Below, piece after piece: positions 27,401-44,299 of a stretch of 64,000 bases of DNA. The DNA lies in contig OU452202.1 of the NCBI GenBank assembly GCA_911728435.2, positions 16,409,135-16,473,134 on the forward strand, in the 5' to 3' direction. Source of the DNA: Apoderus coryli. Its lineage: Eukaryota > Arthropoda > Insecta > Coleoptera > Attelabidae. The notes under the pieces are model-generated. The model made no database searches. It was not told the DNA's origin and was given only the letters and a program-made list of their open reading frames with translations. A program made the translations under genes and the position numbers. Positions within the stretch are counted from its first letter, which is position 1; every line of letters starts with the position of its first letter.

Positions 27401-30175
27401 TAATTTAAATTCCAATAAAAATTACGCTTTAATAGCTATTTATGTACCAAGGGCATTATGAGGACTATAATGCACACGAGGTGAAAATAGTGCTTTATGT
27501 TACGCCACTGTTTAAATTCAAATTTCTCGCTTAATGTTTTCTTTAATTTATAAGTGACATTGTGGACATTAGTGGATTTCCTGTTAGATGTTAGAAATAA
27601 GACATTGTTAAATATACATTCCACGAAAATTACAAAGTTCTATCAATGAATATTCGTCCAACGAGTCCACAAAGTTTTTATTACAACATATTGTCATTGT
27701 CTTTTAAAGGAGAAGGAGAGGAAACTAATGTCAACAATTTCACTTATAAATTAAAGAAAACATTTAGCGGAAAATTTGAATTTAAACAATGGCGTAACAT
27801 GTGGTCCTTCGAGCCTAATATAGCTATTTATGTACCAAGGACATTATAGTTTAGTAATGCCCGTCATGCATACCGTGCTTTATTATTTACTTAAAAAATG
27901 TGTTTCTTTAATGTCATATTAAATAAAATCAGCTAAAATTATAACATTATCGAGAGACAAAGATTTTTTGTTTGACGTTTCTGTCAGTTAACAATTATTC
28001 GTTAAAATTTTCATGAAATAAAGGAAGAAATTCTAAAAAAAAATTAGAAACAGCAACAAAAGCTGTCGAAAACTTGTTGCCTTCAAAGTCAAGAGCAAAA
28101 TACTATCGAGAATATGGTATATTTCTGGTCTGGAAGGATAGAAATTTAATTAGTAGTATCAATGAAACAGTTTTAATGCCATAATTCCAGGAATTGGTGA
28201 GTTATCAGTTCATTTTTTGATTTTATGCATACTGGTGATGGGCGTTTTTAGTCTAGAATGGACGTACGTGCGCCAGAATGTTGTAGAACAATAGACTACT
28301 CACTGGAAGTGTTCGAGAAAGAAGGCCAACCATATATATAGGCAACGTAACAGGGACAGTTATGATGTGAACAGTCAATAGAATGGAGAACAGTGTTGTG
28401 ACATATAAATAATAGTGAAATAAATTGTACAAATAAATACAGTCAAATTAGTTCATTAATGATATTAGTTTGTTTAAATGTTTAGTTATTAAGTGTAAAT
28501 AAATTAGTTTTAATTAAGGCGCGTTATTATTTCACACTACGAACCACGAAAAAGGTCACAATATTAAGAACACTACAAACTTACTCAGTCGTTTTGTGGT
28601 CACATCAAATTGAAATATCAAATCGTTACAATTGTTATATTCTTGTGCAAATTCTTGCATCTGAAATGTAAAACAACATAAATTCGAAGTTAGTGATCAA
28701 ATATTAACAGACTCACCATGTCATAGTAATCAACAGAACTTCTTAAAGGATTTCTCGGTGTAAACAATATCAACGTTGGTCTAGTCTGTAAATGTTCTGA
28801 TAACAACAGACTCTTAACACCTCTCGGTGATACCCATTTAGTGATTTGTTCCATATTTTGATGTATCCATTTTACAATATTCTCCAATTGCCACTCTGAC
28901 CCACTGAACTCATATGAAGTCTATGAAAGTCACAAATACATTTACTTAGTCGTTTTATTGTAGATACTGATTTTCACAAATTAATGGGAAACCTTTCTTC
29001 CTAGTTTTCACAGGCAGAAGCAGCTTTAAATGTGTCAAATATATACAAAAATTCACAACTTACCAATTCTTGGTTCCATAAATGCAAATGTAAAACTAAG
29101 CTGGAATTTTTCACAGGCTTAACGTAAAATGAGATCCTGCCGTAGGAATCAGTTTCCAGATACTTTTGAGCTGCAGCATAATACACACCATATTCAATAC
29201 TACCAGGTAGAGTATTTAGTTCAACCGTAACAAATCCCTTAAATGAAAATAAACGCTACTGTAAATGAACATAAATTGTAAAAATCCTCATGGGCACGTG
29301 AAAACATACACAAATTAGCAACAGCGGAAACTGCCATAGGACTCTAGATTATAAAATGTTCTTACGTCTTGATAATCCATAACATCAAAACTTTTCTCAG
29401 CTCGTTTGACCGGTTTTAAAATTTTTTGCAAAAAACTTATCATATAGACGTATTTTAGCGGTCCTCTATATTGTATACCACGTCCAAATGAGGGATAAAT
29501 AATTAAATTTGGCCAGCTGTATACCTAAAAATTACAATATTTAAATTAACTGTAATAGATCCGAACAATTCTCTTTACCTTATTAAAGTGGTTTTTACAT
29601 TCGCCGGTCGGCTGCCAACAATTAACTGCTGCAAAAAACACTTGTTTATGCATATATTTTGCGGCTAATTCAAAATCTTGTCTTGCCGCTTGACTCCGAG
29701 CATCCCAAGGAGCGTAAAACATAACAAAGGTTACATCACTGAAACGAGCATCTTCAACGGCCAAACTCAACTCACCACGATAGTAATCGTTGACATAAGA
29801 GTCTTTAGGAAAGAATCTGTAAGCTGCTGGAGGTTTAGTAACTTTTGGAGTCCTAAAAAATATGGGAGAAATAAGTAATATATTACTGTTATAATTATAT
29901 GAAACTTACTCAGAAGTAAACGCTGTGTAAGCAATTAATAATACACAAAATATGGCGATTTCGTTTGCTAGATTTAGCATTCTTATTATATATTTTGGCA
30001 CTAAATCTTCTTCTGAATCTTCGACAAGGGTAATTTCTTCGATTTGTGTACTGTTTTCTGTGGGAATACTTGAGTTTGAGGTGCCACTTTTAGATTGGTC
30101 CTCATTATCGCAAACTTTTGGGTTTTGTATTGGTGGGATTTTAGCCGCCTTGTCGGTACTGCTTGACACACTCAT
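24492..30175 (-). CDS. TXNDC11: Thioredoxin domain-containing protein 11 (TXNDC11-like)
   Basis: Eleven exons join in frame: 30175-29910, 29852-29579, 29524-29366, 29237-29064, 28920-28717, 28660-28585, 27378-27070, 26915-26641, 26586-26347, 25197-24871 and 24791-24492. They give 867 residues; the human protein is about 958. The N-terminus is acidic and Ser/Thr-rich, followed by one membrane segment at about 69-86. A thioredoxin-fold region follows, with FYAPW at 134-138, but DARS stands where CxxC is expected. A C-terminal thioredoxin domain keeps CSFC at about 670-673 and a cis-Pro strand (FPTILLFP). The last 100 residues are basic and Gln/Leu-rich and may form a coiled coil. In vertebrates TXNDC11 (EFP1) is an ER membrane disulfide enzyme linked to dual-oxidase maturation and glycoprotein ERAD; this role is inferred here. 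The start is the only ATG before the membrane segment in exon 1. The gene is divergent from mts. Confidence 0.88.
25240..26340. other. Expanded intron of the TXNDC11-like gene with unidentified insert
   Basis: The intron between exons 9 and 10 is 1.15 kb while several neighbours are under 120 bp. Positions 25560-26190 have balanced composition and a degenerate reading frame on the plus strand, interrupted by stops (phrases such as QQPTSYYKTELLW). It looks like an inserted, decayed transcript or element. I do not recognise the family. Confidence 0.35.
27433..27847. repeat. Inverted repeat bounded by a direct repeat in a TXNDC11 intron
   Basis: Arms 27497-27572 and 27725-27800 are imperfect reverse complements of about 76 bases. 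Outside them, the 27-base segments 27433-27459 and 27821-27847 (TAGCTATTTATGTACCAAGG...) are in the same orientation. The intron (27379-28584) is otherwise unremarkable. This is a foldback-type insertion of unknown family. Confidence 0.6.
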
Positions 30176-30880
30176 ACCCGGTTAACTTCATTGGGCTCCA
30201 CTGTATATGTTAAATTGCTATTTTTTATGGCTACGTAGGGCTATAATATATTTTTTTATCATTTTTTAAAAATATTTTTAAGTTTGAAATTACTATACAC
30301 ACGTCACTAAATATTGACATTAAACATATGTACGATGGTTATAGGCTCAGAAAAATTAGAGATATGACATATCTCTGAGAAAAATAAACAAACATTCTGA
30401 GGTTATAGGTAATTTATATCGATATGTCTACCTTCAATAAATCGATATATACGAACTTATTTTTAATATATTATATTTAAAAGTTCATTATCACCTCATC
30501 AACCTAACCCACCATAAAAGTCTGCTTAAGCAGAAACTACAAAAGAAAAAACAAATTCGATGAACTTACTCAATATTTTTTATCAGTAGTCGATAAACGA
30601 TACCCACATACAAATTTCGGAGGATATGACAAGTGACAAGCATATATCCACGATTATTGAAAATTTCTAAAAATTAAAAAATTCGCGTGCAGCACAGTAC
30701 ACGTGATAGAAGTGAATACTTACACATAAATAGTTCAATAGTTGTGCTTTTTTACTATCTTAGTTGAAAAACATCTCAACAATTTATAATTCCAATTAAA
30801 TGTCCATCAAAAATGTCCGACTACTAGCGAAGTGACCCTATGAACATTTATCTTTGGTACTGGTACTAGAAGTAGAGCTT

Positions 30881-30916
30881 GGTAAAGGCATTGTCTTTTA
30901 AAGACAATGGTAAAGG
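30881..30916. mobile_element. Palindromic mini-insertion 1 with 8-bp duplication
   Basis: Direct repeats GGTAAAGG at 30881-30888 and 30909-30916 flank the 20-base palindrome-like insert 30889-30908 (CATTGTCTTTTAAAGACAAT). This looks like two terminal inverted repeat tips left after excision or internal loss of a DNA transposon that makes 7-8-bp duplications. Confidence 0.6.
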
Positions 30917-31306
30917 TATTAACCTAATAATTATTTTTAAATTGAGGTTAGCTGAGTTGTGATTGTTGTATCATTGCGTCAGTAAATCCAGTGGCTGTTT
31001 TTTTATAATGAGCTTACATGCACATACGCGTACCACTTTTATCATCAGATTAGTACTGGTAATTTATTTCAACAAGCATCTCTAAACTCCAATAAATTTT
31101 ACAAACATGTATTTCTACATTAACAATAAATGCAAAAATTAATCATACACCCATAGAATAATGTTTGATGGCATTTTGCTTATCTGTTACATATGCAACC
31201 AGAAATACATATATTAATGTAAATGGAACGTCAAGCGCTGTGTAAGTCAAGATATTTACGCTGGCTAAGTATAATAAGCGTTGCTTGAAGAGTGCCTTCA
31301 ATCAAC

Positions 31307-31372
31307 GGTATAAGCATTGTCTTTATAAACAGACAATGGTATAAGCATTGTCTTTAAAGACAATGGTATAAC
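31307..31372. mobile_element. Palindromic mini-insertions 2 and 3, in tandem
   Basis: GGTATAAG occurs at 31307-31314 and 31338-31345, with GGTATAAC at 31365-31372. Between them lie a 23-base insert (31315-31337, CATTGTC...GACAAT) and a 19-base insert (31346-31364, CATTGTCTTTAAAGACAAT). Both share their ends with mini-insertion 1. Confidence 0.6.
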
Positions 31373-31964
31373 GTATAAGTAGTATAAGAGTTTTTATTAA
31401 TTCGGCAAAATTAATATTTAACAATTCTGATTGTTTCGTCCTCAGTTAGCTGGGTCTTTGAATGATCTGACCTTGGGAGCGGCTCACATGACATGAATTT
31501 GAGATATTCAAAATGCCATTTAATTTTTCAATAATTTTTAATTATTTAAAATAAAAAAAAGAAATAGAAAAATGAAAGTAGCAAGTGCTCCAAAACCTCA
31601 TAAAATAGGTAAACCAGGATGCGAGCCGCACGAGCCACAAGAAAAACTGGAAAAGGTAGTATTAAATATTACACAACACCTATAAAGCCTATACACGCCT
31701 AGTCTAATTCAATATTTGTATTTCCCGCGAAACGAGCATCTTGCGCAACCGCACACAAGTCCTTTTAAAAAATCACTATATAAAACTTTCGCCATTTTGG
31801 TGTATTGTGTTGTGGTCATCAATTAATTATACATGATAAGCGTTTATATACATTTAGATGTTAACTTTTATGTAAAACATAATAGAAACGAGATTTAATC
31901 TCATATTAAGGTATTAAGTTTTAATATTGTAACTCTGTACTAATCGAAGCCAGAAGTAACGGAA

Positions 31965-37435
<5,471 letters not shown>

Positions 37436-38620
37436 TTTTCCTTTATTAATAATATAATTATTTTTTTTATTTAAATATAACTACAACTACCCATTTTCTT
37501 CATGTGTCAGAATGCAATATCAACTTTAAAAAAATCATAATAAACATACAACTTGCTTAAATTTATTATTATTATCCTTAATTTAAAATTAAATAAATTA
37601 TTAAAAGAAAAAAACCATTTGTTAAATGATAAGAAAGCGTTTAAAAAACAATTGAACTGGAATAAATTTTCTTTTAAGAAGAAAGTAGTCAGATTGTTGG
37701 GAATAATAGTTGATTTGTGTTTGGGTCAATATTCAAGCTCACATTTTTTTGGAATTATTAATTGATAAATAAATAGCAGAAACAATGACAATACAGAACA
37801 GAAATTATACATATAAATCTGTTTTGCTCTCTTGTTATTCCATTGGTCTGGATATTGATTGATAAATTAGCCAATTCGTTGAGTAGACAAGCGTCTGTCT
37901 GTTATATCGTTTGTCTGATTATTCATATATATACAAAAAAATTGCCACTATTTAGCCACTTGCGTATTGCAATGAACTTTTCCTTTTCAATCGATATAAT
38001 TGGTATTATTTGAAATTGGAGCAACTGCATCTCCTTGCAACTTGCAACTGCTCCAACCTTCAGTAAACGTGTTATCTATAAATGATTCTACAAAATCCTG
38101 TTAGCTTAACGTATACTATTGACCCAAACATAAGATCTTGCTCTGTAACTATTTATTTTTTCTTAAAAGAAAATTATTTTTCAAGTGGATAAAACATTTT
38201 TTGTATTTGAGTAGCCAATAGTTATGGCGAACAAAAAAAAAATTAAGTGTATAGAAAAGAAAATATAATAATTAAGTTATATATACTACAGTAGAAAATT
38301 ACATACAAAACAATAAATAACATTTTCTGTGCATTAATTGCATTTTTTTTTAATTTATCAATATAGCAATTTTTATTAATTTTGTTTGAATCGGAAAACA
38401 TCATATACCTAATAAGATATTATATATACGTATTTCAAATTTTTTATTTTGATCCTGTATTAATTGTAATATTTAATCACACGATAAGAGAATTATTTAA
38501 AAATAAAAATTTAGTCGATTATCCTCATGATTATTATTAACATCATTAAAAATTGAATTTTTTTATAAATATTGGCGGTTTATTTTTATAACCGACCATA
38601 CATTTGATCAGGTATTTCAA
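37436..38620. other. 3' flank of mts, nothing recognised
   Basis: AT-rich sequence. Its first part is presumably the mts 3' UTR. No coding sequence or element was recognised. Confidence 0.4.
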
Positions 38621-38639
38621 GCATCAAATTTTCTGACAA

Positions 38640-39160
38640 GAAATATAAACTCTTAAAGATGTATTAACACCTACATACTGTATATGGTGTAGCCCTGTCC
38701 ACTGTCTGATATTTCGCAGCCAAGACATTTTTTTTCTTCCGATCCCTCTCCGGCCTTCGATCAACAGATGCAAGAATTGATATTTCTTTTTTCGAATTAT
38801 ATGTCCCAAATATGCCGTTTTTCTTGATCAATTCAAACAGTTCACGTTGTTCGTTGACACGTCTTCGGACTTCTTAGTTTGTCAGTCGGGCCGTCCAGGG
38901 TATCCTGAGGATTCTGCGATACAGCCACATTTCAAAAGTCTCCAATTTCTTAATTACAGTCGCCTTCAAAGTCCAACTCTCCACACCATAAAGAAGCACC
39001 GACCAAACGTAGCACTTGAATCTGAGTTTTAGGCTAAGGTCGAAATCGGAATAGGTAAGTACTCTTCGAAACCTCAAGAATGCCTGACGAGCTTGCTCAA
39101 TGCGTCATTTTATTTCCCGGTGCGATGTCCAGTCCTCGAAAATCCAAACGCACAAGTACT
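38640..39160 (-). pseudogene. LINE reverse-transcriptase C-terminal fragment
   Basis: Reverse-strand frames give SVLLYGVESWTLKATVIKKL, FEMWLYRRILRIPWT and then GHIIRKKKYQFLHLLIEG with RGIGRKKMSWLRNIRQW. This is the typical C-terminal block of non-LTR retrotransposon ORF2. It is split across frames by small indels, so it is inactive. Confidence 0.75.
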
Positions 39161-39234
39161 TGAATTAACAACCATGAACATTTTTCATGATCAGCATGAT
39201 TATCCATAATATGATTGAACATGCGGAGGAGCAG

Positions 39235-39555
39235 GAAATGGAGGTCTCAATTCTTAAATGTTAGGATCAATTGGTAATATACAAATTTTTGTAATCGATC
39301 TAGTATAAATACCCTGTTGTGTTTTCACTTCCACAACCCTCAGAAGACCATCTTTTCCAGGTATGATTTTTAAAATTCGACCACTTAGCGGAGGTCATTT
39401 TATATAATTAAAACTAACATGCGCTACTTCAAGATTGTACCACTTTGGACGATTCTGCAATTGTGATAGATAATCCTTATGCCATTTGTTCCAGAAATAT
39501 CGTTTTATTTGTGTGCAAAGTTTCCAAAATATTTCAGGTGAAAATCTGTCCAACA
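39235..39555 (-). pseudogene. BEL/Pao retrotransposon pol C-terminal fragment
   Basis: Reverse-strand translation contains YLSQLQNRPKWYNLEVAHVS, a stop, then PPLSGRILKIIPGKDGLLRV and VVEVKTQQGIYTRSITKICI. These are the conserved end of the BEL/Pao integrase region. A short stretch before PPLSGR appears deleted. No LTRs were identified next to it. Confidence 0.75.
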
Positions 39556-39559
39556 TTAA

Positions 39560-41250
39560 TAATTGGCCCAAAAACTAGTACCTACATAGAAATTTGCGAA
39601 TTCTTTTACAAAAAATGAACAAATCTTAAATTTATTTTGCATTCATGGACAGTCTAACAAAATAATATCAAGGACATGCAGGAAATTTTTATTCAGATTC
39701 GGTTCCAATGACCGAGAAAAAGTGTAGGTTAGAAAATAATTTTGATTAATTATGGTGCCATAAAGGATTAATAGGTTAATTCTGCCATAAGCTGAGCAAC
39801 TAGTGGGAAATATTTAAAAATGCGCGGGTAAATTTCCCGGTAATGACAAAAAGTAGCATCCGTTAAAAAAAATCAAATTGTCACTTCAAAGTATTTCGCT
39901 AATTTCAAAGCTATATATAATAAAAAAGAGTGATAGTTTAACACCACATAGTCAATTTAATTTAACTCATCGTATTTAGGCTTACGCCAACAGGGCGAGT
40001 ATAGGTAAGTTTCGAAAAACATATTTTTCTAAAAATTATTATGTTTAATTTATTCAAAAGCACAAGCATCCTGTATATTAAAACAGGCGTAGAAAAAGCA
40101 TAGTGTGAAACTCACATGAAATGACCATTTCCTACTCGTATTATTAAGCAGCACTCGCCAGCGGCTCATGGAAATATATGTCATTTCATGTTCGTTGCAC
40201 AATATACTATTCTTTCCGTTCTCTAGATACACCTAATAGGCCATCGACTGTGGTGTTTTGATAAAGAAATCGCTTATTAAAAAGTTCGGTACAAAAAATG
40301 AAAATGCTGTAAAAACGAAATATGAATTTAATTCTAAAACTATACAGGAATATCTTATATATTGTCACTAATAAGAAGTATTATTCAATATAAAAAAAAA
40401 ACCTTTAGAAACAAAATATAGCAAATGATATGTGAGAAAAATACTTATATGGTTAAGTGCTTCTAAATTTAAAACAGTAAGTTCTAAAAGAGCTTTCGAG
40501 TTAGGTAGTTTCCTAAATGTAACTCCTAAATTCCTCCTACTATTACCAAAATATTTATCAAATATACATATAGAGATAAAACATATTCACGTTTTAACAG
40601 ATTTATAGAATGAAATTTTTAAACAATAATAATGCGCAACAAAAACAAATCTTTAATAATTATTATTACAACTTCTATATTATAAACTAGCATTATTCTA
40701 GACCACAATATGTTCAAATGGCAAAATAAATTAAAGCTATTTTGTGCCTACTATAGGTAACAATTATAAGTAAAATTAACTTAAGTATATATGAGAATAA
40801 AAATCAAACAAAAAAAAACAAAATATCTCCAAAGAAAAACGATTTGTGAGTTTAAAAAAATGTCTCCTTATACGTTCCATTGATGCGAATCCTGTCTGCA
40901 CTCCCTAATAAATCAGGGATAATTTATTAAAAAAGGAACAATCAAGATTTGGCAACTACCCCTGTAACTTGTCTGTGCTACTTTATAAGAATGTCTACCA
41001 TGAGTAGATAGCTATGTCGTTTCGGCCTGTTTTAGATGGGTATATTTTTATTAATAATATTATTAACAAATGAGATATGATCGTGTAATGCAGCAAAATT
41101 ATGATAGAAATATTATTGTTGTAGAAAATTAGAACTTGGATGGATTTAGAACTTGTTCTATTTTCATAACAGATTTGCGAGCCGCGCATGCGTGTTAAGA
41201 AAAAAAATGACATCCTAGCATTGACATACAAACATATTTTTATATTATGT
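39560..41250. other. AT-rich spacer, nothing recognised
   Basis: No coding region or identifiable repeat was seen. Confidence 0.4.
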
Positions 41251-41251
41251 T

Positions 41252-41295
41252 GATGCATCCATTGTCTTTACAATGAGAATGGACAATGATGCGTC
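41252..41295. mobile_element. Palindromic mini-insertion 4 with 8-bp duplication
   Basis: GATGCATC (41252-41259) and GATGCGTC (41288-41295) flank a 28-base insert (41260-41287) that begins CATTGTCTTT and ends GGACAAT. It has the same ends as the insertions at 30.9 and 31.3 kb. Confidence 0.5.
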
Positions 41296-41324
41296 CTACA
41301 TATAATGACATAAATATTATTTAA

Positions 41325-41440
41325 TATGTCTTGTACTAACGAGGAAATTGTCCTGTTAATTGAAGAATATCAAAAACATCCATCGCTTTCCGCAGTAGTT
41401 TTTGATTTCAAGCGCTTTTTTTCGTTTCAAATGCAATGCT
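41325..41440 (+). pseudogene. Possible MADF-like N-terminal fragment
   Basis: From an ATG at 41325 the frame reads TNEEIVLLIEEYQKHPSL, resembling the start of MADF/Myb-SANT proteins found in Harbinger elements. It then degenerates and stops. Only the first 30 or so residues support this. Confidence 0.25.
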
Positions 41441-42090
41441 AAGGCCGCTGCAGCTAATAACAAAAGCAACTCCACTTCTACGTCTTAGATCCATGAGACG
41501 AATTAAAAAATTGAAATAACACTAATTTTCTCTCTCTCTCTTTTTGTTATTGGCCTCTACAACTAAGGTAATTTAGCCATTTATGTTAGTTGATTTAATT
41601 GAGCGAGTTTGGACCTACGGTTTAGCGTGGAATCCGAACTACGGTCATCGACTGCCAGATGCCAGCACCTACGACTATGTAGTCCATAACTACATGGCAC
41701 TGGCACAGCTAACATGTGTGTATGTTAGTTGTGACATTGACAAGTCTACCGACTCGGCCGGGAGTACCGTCCATCCATTATCCACGCGACCAGTTACGTT
41801 AATACTATGATCACGTCGACACGCGCTTGAACATGTGGGCATCTTCCGCCCATAAACCAACACTAATTTTAAATTTCTTAGATAATTGAAATTAAATTTT
41901 AGGTTAATTTTGTTTTGGGTCCGTTTTCCGTTTATTTAACGTATAAAATGACCCACTGCTCAAGCGCTTGTAAAATTAGAAAATGATCATCGAAAACGGG
42001 TAAAAATATTATGTTAGGGAAGTGAGCTTATAATATTTTTGATACTAAATTTATTCCGAAAATTATGACTATCTAAAACGTGCTTTATGC

Positions 42091-42239
42091 AAAATAACAT
42101 GGGAAATTGCTAAGGTCCAAATGTCAAACACGATATGTCAAATGTCATGTTTGACATTTGACGTATAGTTACCCCCACCACTTTTTGATCCAAAATCGGG
42201 AATTTGGACCCTAGCCTTAGCAATTACCCATCTTATTTT
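42091..42239. mobile_element. Short foldback MITE
   Basis: The left end (AAAATAACATGGGAAATTGC then TAAGGTCCAA) and right end (TTGGACCCTAGCCTTAGC then AATTACCCATCTTATTTT) are imperfect reverse complements. The centre is another palindrome built on GTCAAATGTCATGTTTGAC. It has no ORF. Confidence 0.6.
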
Positions 42240-42607
42240 CCATACGAAATGCGACTAAACCGACATAGCCTAACTACTACCATGAATAGAAATTAAAGAA
42301 AAAAACAAGTATAAGCGAGTACATGGTGGTCTATCAAAGACAACTAGTAAGTGAAGATAGCTGTAAAGCTTCTGAGCTATCTCTACACAGATGCTGCAAA
42401 AAAAATTTGGCAATGACCAGAAATAACCCTCGGCTAATTATATAGAGGTTTCGATTAGACAGCGTTTCTGATGGTAATCAATTCTGCGAGGAAGATGCCT
42501 CTTTCCTGATACCGCCTTTTTAACTTAATTGGGCTGGGCAGTAGCCTGTGGATTAGGTTCTGGACGATGTACAATGTAACCAATCTAGGTGTAGTGGCTT
42601 ATTTATA

Positions 42608-43876
42608 AAGTGTGTCCAAAATTGAGGTATCATTTTCATTTTGCTGCCATTTTATTTCCACTCGTAATTTTTCTTCGAAACTTTTCAGATTCTTAATACA
42701 TTCCGGTTAGTTAATATGGAAAGTTACACGAAGGAATAACGTGTTTTTATTATTAATTTTATTATTAAAACATTTTTTGAAAATGGCAAAAGTTTCCAAG
42801 TTGCAATTAGGAAATTTAGAACAAAATTCGGTAGAGAAAATGCGCCAACAAATCGTGCCATCAAGCTGATGGTTGAGAAATTTGAAGAAACTGGATCCGT
42901 TCATGACAACAGAAACAGAATTTGTCAACGTAGTGGTGGTTCACCCGAGAATATAGCAGCTGTGAGCAGAAGTGTTGAAGAAGATCCAAAAACATCCATT
43001 CGTCATCGTTCGCAGCAATGAAACATCAAACGATCCACATTATTCAACATTTTGCATCGTGACCTCCATTTAGCTTATAAGATCCAGCTGATCCAAGAAT
43101 TAAAACCAGCTGACCACGCATTACTTCGGCAATTCACCGAAAAACAAGAAGAAAATGAGATTTTTTTTTAACAAAATAACTCTCACCGACGAAGCCCATT
43201 TCCAGCTCAATGGCTACGTCAACAAGCAGAATTGCCGCATTTGTGGTGAAGAGCAACCATTACATCCACAAAATGTTACGGTTTGGTGTGGTTTGTTGTC
43301 CAGAGGAATCATCGGACCCTATTTTTTTGGAAACGAAAATGGAAATGTGATTACGGTCAATGGAAATCGCTACAGGGAGATGATCCGAAGTTTTTTGTGG
43401 CGGAAAATTGATGATTTAGCCGTAGAGAATATGTGGTGCCAACAGGATAGTGCCACGTGTCACACAGCAAGTGAAACAATGGATCTTTTGAAAGAAAAGT
43501 TCTAAATCGCATTATTTCTCGTAGAGGAGTAAATTGGCCACCAAGATCGTGTGATTTGAGACCTTTAGATTTTTTTTGTGGGGTTTTTTGAAATCAAAAG
43601 TGTACAGCAATAACAACAGTTCACGAGCTTAAAACCAACATTATCGAACAGATATCAACCATTTGACAAAAATTTATTGCAAAACGTGATTGAAAATTTG
43701 TGGTAAAAGATTGCGAGCCTGCTGAGCCAGTAGCAGAGGTCACTTAACCGACATAATTTCTTATTTTTAACCGGAACTTAGTTGTAATAAGCTAAAATAA
43801 AAATATTTTTCAAATCTGAAAAAAAAAGAGTCTTTTTTATTAAAATTAAAATGATACCTCAATTTTGGACACCCAT
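42608..43876 (+). mobile_element. Near full-length, inactivated mariner-like element
   Basis: It is 1.27 kb, the usual mariner length. Terminal inverted repeats share GTGTCCAAAATTGAGGTATC, with TA next to each end. The transposase frame starts at 42716 but has a stop after six codons and later frame breaks. The N-terminal HTH region (FENGKSFQVAIRKFRTKFG) and catalytic motifs TDEAHFQL, QQDSATCHTA and WPPRSCDLRPLDFF are visible. The second and third Asp are about 34-35 residues apart, as in DD34D mariners. A premature stop (TAA at 43503) and a frame break separate these last two motifs. Confidence 0.85.
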
Positions 43877-44299
43877 TATAAGTCTTGACTCCCATCACAA
43901 ATTCTTGCGTGTCCACCGATTTGTTAAGTGCAAGGATTAAGGTAGGTATTTGATCCAGGATTGGCTCTTTTTCAAGCAGTAACTGCATAAGAAGACAATA
44001 CAAAAATGCCTTTCTGTTCCCAATTTTGCAACCTGCAGTATTTATTATATTTGTGAATAAACACAACAAATACTGCCGTCATTGGGGAATATATTTATTA
44101 ATCCAATACATCTGTTCCTGCCTCAACCCGTTCTGTGTTCATATCGATGAGAATCTAAGTCTATTTGCACAATTTTATCTAAAGAAACTTGGAACTTCTA
44201 GAAACTCACAAACAAAAAAAAAAACAAAACATTTAACTCTTAAAACCGGCAACTCTCTCATAAAAACATTCATCCACAAATAATAAATTTTCCTTTACA

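Larger units (their letters stand above)
30176..31964. other. Divergent spacer between TXNDC11-like gene and mts
   Basis: About 1.8 kb shared upstream region of the two head-to-head genes. It contains the palindromic insertions described separately. A TATA-like CTATATAAAA lies at about 31777-31786, roughly 180 bases upstream of the mts start codon and at a usable promoter distance. No other gene was recognised. Confidence 0.45.

Noticed and set aside
31572..31660. Short exon-like ORF (MKVASAPKPHKIGKPG...) followed by GTAGTA
   Set aside because: KIGKPG recalls splicing factor SF3A2, but only about 25 residues exist, with no partner exon nearby.
41583..41810. 75-codon plus-strand ORF before the foldback MITE
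   Set aside because: No domain recognised and no conserved partner; likely chance or decayed repeat.
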